Assembly: GCA_030689795.1 (NCBI GenBank)
Contig: JAUYEO010000050.1
Location: forward strand, 1-7,440
DNA: 7,440 nt
Direction: 5' to 3'
Source of the DNA: Desulfobacterales bacterium
Lineage (GTDB): Bacteria > Desulfobacterota > Desulfobacteria > Desulfobacterales > RPRI01
The first letter of the stretch is position 1, and every line of letters starts with the position of its first letter. This document shows positions 1 to 4,838 of the stretch, piece after piece. Both the position numbers and the translations under genes were made by a program. The notes under the pieces were generated by a model. It worked only from the letters and a program-made list of their open reading frames with translations. It made no database searches and was not told where the DNA came from.

Positions 1-56
1 ACAAGAACTCGGGCTAACGCCCTCAAACAGCTTGTGATTTTTAACGCTCAGTTCTT
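1..56. repeat. Palindromic extragenic element at the window edge
   Basis: This stretch carries nested inverted repeats. ACAAG (1-5) pairs with CTTGT (31-35), GGGC (11-14) pairs with GCCC (19-22) around a TAAC loop, and AAGAACT (3-9) is repeated inverted as AGTTCTT (50-56). No coding frame is apparent in the first 200 bases. It may be the end of a REP-like or transposon-derived extragenic repeat, but the window cuts it on the left and no copy elsewhere in the window confirms that. Its identity is a guess; the pairing is visible. Confidence 0.3.
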
Positions 57-153
57 TAAAAATCTACTTCCCAAAAATCTCAAATCCGTTCGCATATGAC
101 TTTTTACGAGTCTATCAATTATCACTTTCATCATTATTTTCGGATACAATTTG

Positions 154-182
154 TTGACACTTCTGCCGTCATTCAATATAAA
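154..182 (+). promoter_or_regulatory. Sigma70-type promoter of the GAF-ANTAR gene
   Basis: A perfect -35 box TTGACA (154-159) is separated by exactly 17 bases from TATAAA (177-182), five of six matches to the -10 consensus. Transcription would begin near 189, giving a leader of about 45 bases before the ATG at 234. No terminator-like hairpin lies between this promoter and the gene, so expression of the regulator looks constitutive or simply controlled. Confidence 0.75.
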
Positions 183-233
183 TGTACGTGCAACCTTTTA
201 CATTAATATGCACTGCATTTGCAACCATATACC

Positions 234-959
234 ATGCAAATATCATCTCAGGAACACTACGACAAATATATTAAAGCCCTCATGGATATCAGCAGGGTTA
301 TTACTTCAGATCTCTACCTCGAAGATATCCTGAAGCTTATCGTGATGGTTACAGCGAAGGTTACAGGCGTTGAAATCTGCTCACTCTGGCTTATAGATGA
401 AAGCGTTTCTCCGCACAAGATCCGTCTTAAGGCAACCCAGGCTCTTGATCCGGATTATGTAAAGGACCGCTCATTGAATATGAATGAAGGCGTGGTCGGT
501 TTTGTTGCAACTCATAAAGAACCTTTGATTATCGAAGATGTCCTTAAAGAGGAAAGGTTCAAGGAAAAAGAGATGGCAAAAAAACTGGGGCTTGTTTCAA
601 TGGTGAGTGTACCGCTTGAGGTAAAGGACGGGAAAGTTATTGGGGTCATAAACTGTTTTACATCAACCCCCCGCCTGTTTTCCGAAACAGATGTCAATCT
701 TATAAGAACTGTTGCCAACCAGGCTGCCGCCGCAATAATGAACACAGAATTGATGGTAAAAACAAAAATTATCCAGGAAGAGCTTGAAACCCGCAAGCTC
801 GTGGAAAGAGCCAAAGAGATTCTCATGCTCCGCAGAAAAATGACCGGAGAAGAGGCTTACCGCTGGATTCAGAAACGCAGCATGGATAAAAGAAAAACCC
901 TCCGGAATGTTGCTGAAGCGTTATTGCTTTCCGAGGAACTTTCAGAAGAGCGCGAATAA
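234..959 (+). CDS. GAF-ANTAR transcription antitermination regulator
   Basis: A cytoplasmic RNA-binding regulator of 241 residues. Residues about 20-170 form a GAF sensor domain (the stretch ending in VIGVINCFTSTPRLFSETD followed by a helix is typical). A charged helix at about 172-188 may be a dimerising coiled coil, and residues about 186-236 are an ANTAR domain with the family pattern AKEILMLRRKMTGEEAYRWI and a closing NVAEALL helix. ANTAR proteins such as NasR, AmiR and EutV bind twin hexaloop hairpins in leaders and prevent terminator formation. Exactly such a leader lies 220 bases downstream, before the glutamate synthase gene, so that gene is the likely target. The GAF ligand cannot be read from sequence; a nitrogen-status signal is inferred. 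ATG 234 is chosen as start. An in-frame TTG at 219 is possible, and neither has a clear Shine-Dalgarno sequence, which is odd. The upstream in-frame stop is TAA at 204-206. Confidence 0.9.
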   Translation: MQISSQEHYDKYIKALMDISRVITSDLYLEDILKLIVMVTAKVTGVEICSLWLIDESVSPHKIRLKATQALDPDYVKDRSLNMNEGVVGFVATHKEPLIIEDVLKEERFKEKEMAKKLGLVSMVSVPLEVKDGKVIGVINCFTSTPRLFSETDVNLIRTVANQAAAAIMNTELMVKTKIIQEELETRKLVERAKEILMLRRKMTGEEAYRWIQKRSMDKRKTLRNVAEALLLSEELSEERE

Positions 960-1111
960 TTTAGAATTTATTACGAAGCCGTCATAATTTGGTTTCCGGT
1001 TTTATACACCTCCAGCGAATCCTCAATCCCTGGTCTGTTAAACAAAATTCAGAGATAAGAGATCAATCACCAGCGTGTTTCATTAAGTGCTGCTAACTAT
1101 TATCGGCAAAA

Positions 1112-1152
1112 TCAAGTAAAAATTACTTGACAAACATAATTAGCAGAGCTAA
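1112..1152. promoter_or_regulatory. Two perfect palindromes upstream of the glutamate synthase promoter
   Basis: TCAAGTAA (1112-1119) and TTACTTGA (1123-1130) form a perfect 8-3-8 inverted repeat. Just downstream TTAGC (1140-1144) and GCTAA (1148-1152) form a 5-3-5 inverted repeat. GCTAAC also occurs at 1092-1097. They lie before or within the predicted promoter, so they would be DNA operators rather than part of the transcript. No binding protein can be named. The rest of 960-1110 shows nothing recognisable: no clear terminator follows the GAF-ANTAR gene. Confidence 0.35.
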
Positions 1153-1166
1153 CGAACGGCTATAAT
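1140..1166 (+). promoter_or_regulatory. Probable promoter of the ANTAR leader and glutamate synthase gene
   Basis: A perfect -10 box TATAAT lies at 1161-1166, preceded by TTAGCA (1140-1145), four of six matches to the -35 consensus at a short 15-base spacing. Initiation near 1172 would put the first ANTAR stem (from 1181) close to the 5' end of the RNA. A perfect TTGACA at 1127-1132 is 28 bases from this -10 box, too far to be its partner. Its own 17-base-spaced partner, TAACGA, is poor. Confidence 0.5.
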
Positions 1167-1180
1167 AAAAAGTATAAATT

Positions 1181-1236
1181 AACTTTCTCACAATGGCGTG
1201 GGGAGGTTTACAGGTTAAGACAAAGGCGTCTGTGCC
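1181..1236 (+). promoter_or_regulatory. ANTAR target RNA: twin hexaloop antiterminator leader
   Basis: Two stem-loops match the ANTAR-binding rule of hexanucleotide loops with A at position 1 and G at position 4. P1 has an 11-bp stem (1181-1191 with 1198-1208, three G-U pairs) closing loop AAUGGC (1192-1197). P2 has a 4-bp inner stem (AGAC 1218-1221 with GUCU 1228-1231) closing loop AAAGGC (1222-1227), plus an outer 3-bp stem (1213-1215 with 1234-1236) across a 2x2 internal loop. The two loops differ by one base. P2 uses the same bases as the 5' arm of the terminator that follows, so P2 and terminator cannot coexist. Binding of the GAF-ANTAR protein encoded upstream should therefore stabilise P2 and allow read-through into the synthase gene. 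Confidence 0.85.
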
Positions 1237-1265
1237 CGGATAATAAGGGACAGGCGCCTTTTTTT
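1222..1265 (+). terminator. Regulated intrinsic terminator in the glutamate synthase leader
   Basis: The 5' arm (1222-1237) pairs with the 3' arm (1247-1261) in a stem of about 15 bp with one G-U pair and one bulged G (1234), around a nine-base loop (1238-1246). Seven T residues follow at 1259-1265. It stands upstream of the ATG at 1301, so it would stop transcription before the coding region unless opened. The 5' arm includes the whole P2 loop and 3' stem of the ANTAR RNA. Confidence 0.9.
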
Positions 1266-1300
1266 GTTTGATCAACCAAATTAAAGGCAAGGAGAAAAAA

Positions 1301-2884
1301 ATGAATTTAGGCCGACCCAATTCAAATGATGCGCTTCAGACAAAAAACCGTTCCCGCAATGTTGCTCCTCAGTCGGGAATATGCAGCAGATGCATAGACG
1401 GCTGCAAAGGCAATTGTGATCTTTTCGTCGCCACTTTCCGCGGAAGAGAGCTTTTATACCCTTCTCCCTTCGGTGAAATTACAGCTGGAGCAGATAAGGA
1501 TTATCCCGTAGATTATTCACATCTCAATATCATGGGCTATGCAATTGGTGCAGAGGGTATCGAGGCTGATCCGGATCATGCGACATTTCCCAGGGTAAAC
1601 ACCGAAACATGGTACGGGGCAACCGAAAAAGTCAAAATGAAAATCCCGATGTTCACCGGAGCGCTGGGAAGCACCGATATTGCAAGAAAGAACTGGGAGC
1701 ATTTTGCAGTAGGAGCCGCTATAACAGGAATCAGCCTTGTCTGCGGTGAAAATGTTTGCGGCATCGATCCTCAGCTTAAAATAGATAAAAACGGCAAGGT
1801 CAAGGATTCACCCGAACTTAAAAACCGCGTGGCTCAGTACAGAAGATACCATGAGGGTTATGGCGATATTCTTGTGCAGATGAATGTGGAAGATACGAGA
1901 CTTGGTGTTGCCGAATACGCATTGGGAAGTCTCGGAGTTGAGACGATTGAGCTCAAGTGGGGCCAGGGAGCCAAATGCATAGGTGGAGAAATAAAGGTAA
2001 ATTCCATCGACAGGGCTCTTGAACTTAAAAAACGCGGATATATAGTGACTCCCGATCCGGAAAATGAAGGAGTTAAATCAGCTTTCAAAATCGGAGCCAT
2101 AAAGGAATTTGAGCGTCACTCGCGTCTGGGATTTCTGGACCAGGAAGCTTTTATGAGAGAAGTCGACCGGCTCAGGAAGCTCGGCGCCAAACGTGTTACT
2201 CTGAAAACAGGCGCATACCCGATGAGAGAGCTTGCAATGGCTATCCGCTGGTCATCCGATGCCAAAATAGATCTTCTTACTATAGATGGCGCTCCGGGCG
2301 GAACCGGAATGAGTCCGTGGCGGATGATGTCGGAATGGGGCATTCCTTCAATATATCTGCATTCAATGGCATATGAACTCTGTCTCAGGCTTGCCCGTAA
2401 AGGCGCATGGGTTCCGGATATTGCTTTTGCAGGCGGTTTTTCAAGCGAAGACCACATCTTCAAGGCGCTTGCCCTTGGGGCGCCTTTCTGCAAAGCCGTA
2501 TGTATGGGACGCGCACTAATGATCCCAGGCATGGTGGGGAAAAATATCGGTCGCTGGCTGAAAGGAGAAGACGGCGGACTGCCCAGCACGGTGTCGAAAT
2601 ACGGGACGAAGAAGGAAGAGATATTTGTCTGCTACAACCAGTTGAAGGAAAAATACGGAAAAGAGGCGGATAACTTTCCGCTCGGCGCAGTCGGATTGTA
2701 CAGCGCTGCCGAGAAATTACGTATAGGTTTGCAGCAGCTTATGGCCGGAGCAAGAAAGTTCAGAACACATCTTATTACAAGAAACGACCTTGCAGCTCTT
2801 ACGGAAGAGGCTTCAAAAGTAACAGGCGTTCCTTATATAATGAATGCTTACAGGGAAGACGCCCTTAAGATAATTGATGCATGA
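1301..2884 (+). CDS. FMN-binding glutamate synthase family protein (GltB central-domain type)
   Basis: A 527-residue protein of the short glutamate synthase family, which keeps only the FMN-binding TIM barrel of the large GltB subunit. Visible features are an N-terminal cluster C28-x2-C31-x3-C35-x3-C39, likely iron-sulfur; the GQGAK motif (221-225); DGAPGGTG (329-336), matching the family's glycine-rich loop near the FMN; and GG(F)SSEDHIFKALALGA (378-394), typical of phosphate binding in FMN barrels. In bona fide GltB this domain makes glutamate from 2-oxoglutarate and ammonia. Here there is no glutaminase domain and no GltD in the window, so the ammonia and electron donors are unknown. The usual GltB 3Fe-4S spacing (C-x5-C-x4-C) is not evident; only C397 and C401 lie in the corresponding region. 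ATG 1301 is chosen because AAGGAG (1289-1294) sits six bases upstream; an in-frame TTG at 1268 falls just past the terminator T-run. Control by GAF-ANTAR antitermination is well supported by the leader. Confidence 0.88.
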   Translation: MNLGRPNSNDALQTKNRSRNVAPQSGICSRCIDGCKGNCDLFVATFRGRELLYPSPFGEITAGADKDYPVDYSHLNIMGYAIGAEGIEADPDHATFPRVNTETWYGATEKVKMKIPMFTGALGSTDIARKNWEHFAVGAAITGISLVCGENVCGIDPQLKIDKNGKVKDSPELKNRVAQYRRYHEGYGDILVQMNVEDTRLGVAEYALGSLGVETIELKWGQGAKCIGGEIKVNSIDRALELKKRGYIVTPDPENEGVKSAFKIGAIKEFERHSRLGFLDQEAFMREVDRLRKLGAKRVTLKTGAYPMRELAMAIRWSSDAKIDLLTIDGAPGGTGMSPWRMMSEWGIPSIYLHSMAYELCLRLARKGAWVPDIAFAGGFSSEDHIFKALALGAPFCKAVCMGRALMIPGMVGKNIGRWLKGEDGGLPSTVSKYGTKKEEIFVCYNQLKEKYGKEADNFPLGAVGLYSAAEKLRIGLQQLMAGARKFRTHLITRNDLAALTEEASKVTGVPYIMNAYREDALKIIDA

Positions 2885-2911
2885 TTGACCGGATGACGGG
2901 GGAATAACTAA

Positions 2912-2945
2912 GGGGCGCAGTCTTCAAGGCTGCGCCCCATTTTTT
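2912..2945 (+). terminator. Intrinsic terminator after the glutamate synthase gene
   Basis: GGGGCGCAG (2912-2920) pairs perfectly with CTGCGCCCC (2930-2938), and three further pairs can form inside, leaving a small loop. Six T residues follow at 2940-2945. It starts 27 bases after the stop codon at 2884, so the synthase gene is a single-gene unit with a terminator at each end. Confidence 0.92.
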
Positions 2946-2981
2946 ATGGATCATCGCCAAATTAGCTGGTGATAGTGTGAG

Positions 2982-3013
2982 GGTTCAAGGATTCCAGGAT
3001 TCGAGGGTTCCAG
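2982..3013 (+). repeat. Four tandem 8-bp GATTC-like units, left copy
   Basis: Four octamers follow without gaps: GGTTCAAG, GATTCCAG, GATTCGAG, GGTTCCAG. An inverted array of four similar octamers lies at 3207-3238. The reverse complement of that array matches this one at 27 of 32 positions, so the two could act as imperfect terminal inverted repeats around about 190 bp or fold into a long cruciform. Confidence 0.75.
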
Positions 3014-3048
3014 TGACCGGGCAAGCGAATGAGTTATCAGTCGCTTGT

Positions 3049-3074
3049 CACAGGATTAGCGCACAGGATTAGCG
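3049..3074 (+). repeat. Perfect 13-bp tandem duplication
   Basis: CACAGGATTAGCG occurs twice back to back (3049-3061 and 3062-3074) without mismatch. It lies inside the spacer bounded by the octamer arrays. Replication slippage is the simplest explanation; a pair of direct-repeat protein sites is possible but nothing supports it. Confidence 0.8.
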
Positions 3075-3206
3075 GGCAAATTCGAAAAGTTCTGTTTTCT
3101 TGGAAATAGGTTATCTTATAAGGAAGGTTTGTCATATCTTCAGGGGGATATCATGGAGATAGGGGGGATGGTGAAAACCATAATAAAATAACCATTAAAA
3201 CAAACG

Positions 3207-3238
3207 CTTGAACCCTTGAATCCTCGAATCCTGGACCC
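3207..3238 (-). repeat. Four tandem 8-bp GATTC-like units, right inverted copy
   Basis: On the plus strand the units read CTTGAACC, CTTGAATC, CTCGAATC, CTGGACCC, which are reverse complements of the octamer family at 2982-3013. The array ends ten bases before the stop codon of the minus-strand gene (TAG at 3249-3251). Similar GATTC-rich strings are, to my recollection, common between genes in Desulfobacterota; that has not been checked here. Confidence 0.75.
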
Positions 3239-3248
3239 CTTTCTCCTA

Positions 3249-4550
3249 CTATTTTATTTTGGCCCACAGAAGCCTTGCGGTATCAGTCCCGGTATTTTTC
3301 CACTCAGACGGGAGTACGGAGGTAAGATAGACCACGTCGCCGGGATTAAGAATATGGATGGTTTTGTTCATCTTCATCTGCAGTTTTCCCATCACCAGAT
3401 ATCCGAACTCTTCTCCTTTGTGGACAAAAAAGTGAGCCGGAATTTTTTTCCCCGGCGGAATCTCTATGATAAATGATTCGACTTTAGGTTCAAAGTCGAC
3501 CGGGGTGAGCATTTTTCCTGTTATGCTCCCTTTCGGGAGGAATGGGAACTGGATGTCGATAGCCCCGGAAAAGGGAAAAACAACCTTGTTTGAAGCGTCA
3601 ACCGGTTCACTGAAAAAAGAGCTTATGTCAACCGAAAGAACCTCGGCTATCTTCATGAGTGCCGGAAGAGAGGGATATATCAGGTTGCTTTCCACCTGTG
3701 ATATATTGCTGGGAGTCACCCCGACAAGCTTTGCCAGTTTTGTCTGGGGAATGCCGTATCTTGTTCTAAGTTCCTTTATCCGCGTTCCTATGTCGATTCC
3801 GCTTTTTGCCTGCTTGTCGAATTCAAATGCGATGTCGAGACCTTTTGCCCAGTAAATATAAGGCTTGTTCAGCGTATCAAGGGTTCGCTTTTCAGCCTTT
3901 AACACAGTAAGGGCCGTTTTCCCTCTCTTTACCGACAAATCGATTGCAACCTGCGCTATCTGGTTTATCTGCGCTCTAAGCCTCTGTGTATGGGCCTTCT
4001 TTTCGATTATCCAGTAAGCGATCGTGTTAAGCTCGTAGAGGCGGGGGCAGGAATGAGAATAAAAATTTATAATATGCTCTTCCCCGTTCCACAATTCCTG
4101 CATACCGGTTATGCTTTCAAAGACAAATCTCACATCTCCTTCGAGCTTTTCATGGATTCCGTAAAAGGCGTCCGAGACGTCTTGAATGCTGCGGGGATCT
4201 TTTACCGGCAATATCCTGCATTTGAGGTCGCTGTTTCTACCGCTGTAAAAATCGAGGAATATTCTGGATCCGGCTCCCTTTCCGTATGTGAAGCAGTCGA
4301 GAATGGTAAGCAGCGGGTTGTCTGCAAGACGGCCCAGTTTTTCAAGCAGGTTCCGCGGGGACCTGTCGAAGCTCACATAAATGAGCGGCTTTTTTTGTGC
4401 CTTGGATGCCTGAATGAAATTGAGACAGAAAGGCGCCGCAAGGCTTCCCGCATCATCATGCCATACTACATTGTCGCCGATATAGAGTCCGTCAAGAAGC
4501 CTGTCAAGCTGGCTTACTCCTGAAGCAACGCGTAGTTTTTCAGCAACCAT
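3249..4550 (-). CDS. KaiC/RecA-like, XRE helix-turn-helix and cupin fusion regulator
   Basis: A 433-residue protein, probably a cytoplasmic transcription regulator. Residues 8-245 resemble a KaiC/RAD55-type RecA domain: an opening SGVSQLDRLLDGLYIGD, then PLIYVSFDRSPRNLLEKL, then RFVFESITGMQELW at the Walker B strand. The P-loop is lost: where GxxxxGKT is expected it reads HDDAGSLAA (31-39), and the Walker B acid is E145. Nucleotide hydrolysis is therefore unlikely. Residues 254-312 are an XRE-type helix-turn-helix (recognition region VTPSNISQVESNLIYPSL). Residues about 355-431 are a cupin with HKGEEFGYLVMG and the GD of NPGDVVYL, but the late metal-binding His is replaced (SEWKN). XRE-cupin proteins are usually ligand-responsive repressors; the added KaiC-like part makes this unusual. 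The start ATG at 4550 has AAAGGA (4557-4562) seven bases... upstream on its strand, within the normal Shine-Dalgarno range. It is transcribed divergently from the receiver/ATP-grasp gene. No target can be named from sequence. Confidence 0.85.
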   Translation of the reverse strand: MVAEKLRVASGVSQLDRLLDGLYIGDNVVWHDDAGSLAAPFCLNFIQASKAQKKPLIYVSFDRSPRNLLEKLGRLADNPLLTILDCFTYGKGAGSRIFLDFYSGRNSDLKCRILPVKDPRSIQDVSDAFYGIHEKLEGDVRFVFESITGMQELWNGEEHIINFYSHSCPRLYELNTIAYWIIEKKAHTQRLRAQINQIAQVAIDLSVKRGKTALTVLKAEKRTLDTLNKPYIYWAKGLDIAFEFDKQAKSGIDIGTRIKELRTRYGIPQTKLAKLVGVTPSNISQVESNLIYPSLPALMKIAEVLSVDISSFFSEPVDASNKVVFPFSGAIDIQFPFLPKGSITGKMLTPVDFEPKVESFIIEIPPGKKIPAHFFVHKGEEFGYLVMGKLQMKMNKTIHILNPGDVVYLTSVLPSEWKNTGTDTARLLWAKIK

Positions 4551-4583
4551 CTTTTATCCTTTGAAGTTCTGTAATTGAGTTTA

Positions 4584-4617
4584 AACCATTATGGTTACAT
4601 GCTATTTTATCCGGATA
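4584..4617. promoter_or_regulatory. Two perfect palindromes in the minus-strand promoter, candidate operators
   Basis: AACCAT (4584-4589) and ATGGTT (4591-4596) form a perfect 6-1-6 palindrome over the predicted transcription start of the minus-strand gene. TATCCGGATA (4608-4617) is a perfect 10-bp palindrome between its -35 and -10 boxes. Both positions suit repression. The XRE domain of the gene itself is the obvious candidate binder, by inference only. Confidence 0.45.
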
Positions 4618-4627
4618 GTTATGTCAA
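4599..4627 (-). promoter_or_regulatory. Sigma70-type promoter of the KaiC-XRE-cupin gene
   Basis: Read on the minus strand, a perfect TTGACA (4627-4622) is followed after 17 bases by TAGCAT (4604-4599), four of six matches to the -10 consensus. Initiation would fall near 4592, about 40 bases before the ATG at 4550. Confidence 0.7.
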
Positions 4628-4678
4628 GCAAAGCGAGGGCGTTGCATAATATCGGGAAGATGGGAAGAAGGCCTCCAA

Positions 4679-4704
4679 AATCAATCATCTCAATCAATCA
4701 TCTC
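4679..4704 (+). repeat. Perfect 13-bp tandem duplication beside the plus promoter
   Basis: AATCAATCATCTC occurs twice back to back (4679-4691 and 4692-4704) without mismatch and ends exactly where the plus-strand -35 box begins (4705). A 13-base period is not a whole helical turn. It could be an activator site pair or a slippage product; sequence alone does not decide. Confidence 0.8.
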
Positions 4705-4732
4705 TTGTAAAAGCATAAAAATTTGATATTAT
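4705..4732 (+). promoter_or_regulatory. Probable promoter of the receiver/ATP-grasp gene
   Basis: TTGTAA (4705-4710) is followed after 16 bases by TATTAT (4727-4732), four and five of six consensus matches. Transcription would start near 4739, giving a leader of about 100 bases that begins with the long stem-loop at 4739-4789. Confidence 0.55.
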
Positions 4733-4738
4733 AGCAAA

Positions 4739-4789
4739 GTTGTGCAACCGGCAGAGACTATTATAAATGGTCTCTGCTGGTTGCATAAC
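4739..4789. promoter_or_regulatory. Long inverted repeat with 20-bp stem at the start of the leader
   Basis: The arms 4739-4758 and 4770-4789 pair over all 20 positions, with two G-U pairs (4750 with 4778, 4742 with 4786), around an 11-base AT-rich loop that can pair further. No T-run follows, so it is not an intrinsic terminator. If transcription begins near 4739 the RNA would start with this hairpin, which could protect the message or act as a regulatory fold; it may instead be a DNA operator or a small mobile repeat. The nonamer GTTGCATAA in its right arm (4780-4788) recurs at 4641-4649. Confidence 0.7.
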
Positions 4790-4838
4790 CCACCGCTTTT
4801 AAAATTAATATTAAATTAAAATCAAACCGAGGCATAAA

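Larger units (their letters stand above)
2946..3248. other. Gene-free spacer between convergent genes
   Basis: No credible gene was found here on either strand. The stretch holds two inverted octamer arrays, a 13-bp tandem duplication and small stem-loops: GCAAGCGA (3021-3028) with TCGCTTGT (3041-3048), one terminal G-U, and ATGGT (3168-3172) with ACCAT (3177-3181) around a GAAA loop. The minus-strand gene ends at 3249. No terminator with a T-run on its side was found, so its transcription may run into this spacer. Confidence 0.6.

Noticed and set aside
1127..1132. Perfect TTGACA as -35 box of the synthase promoter
   Set aside because: It is 28 bases from the only good -10 box (TATAAT 1161-1166), and the hexamer at 17-base spacing (TAACGA) is poor.
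1268..1300. In-frame TTG at 1268 as start of the glutamate synthase
   Set aside because: It lies just after the terminator T-run with no ribosome site, while ATG 1301 has AAGGAG six bases upstream.
2116..2589. 157-codon open frame antisense to the synthase gene
   Set aside because: It overlaps a conserved coding region completely, has a low-complexity composition and no recognisable domain; a shadow frame.
3153..3191. 12-residue open frame after an AGGGGG string in the spacer
   Set aside because: It is too short, and neither promoter nor conservation can be shown from the sequence.
2982..3238. Octamer arrays as a CRISPR array
   Set aside because: Units are 8 bp, contiguous, degenerate and without spacers; there are no cas genes in the window.
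3990..4523. 177-codon plus-strand open frame
   Set aside because: It is antisense to the KaiC-like domain of a well-supported gene and has no domain or ribosome site of its own.
4739..4789. The 20-bp inverted repeat as an intrinsic terminator
   Set aside because: No T-run follows either arm, and it lies at the start of a predicted transcript rather than at the end of a gene.
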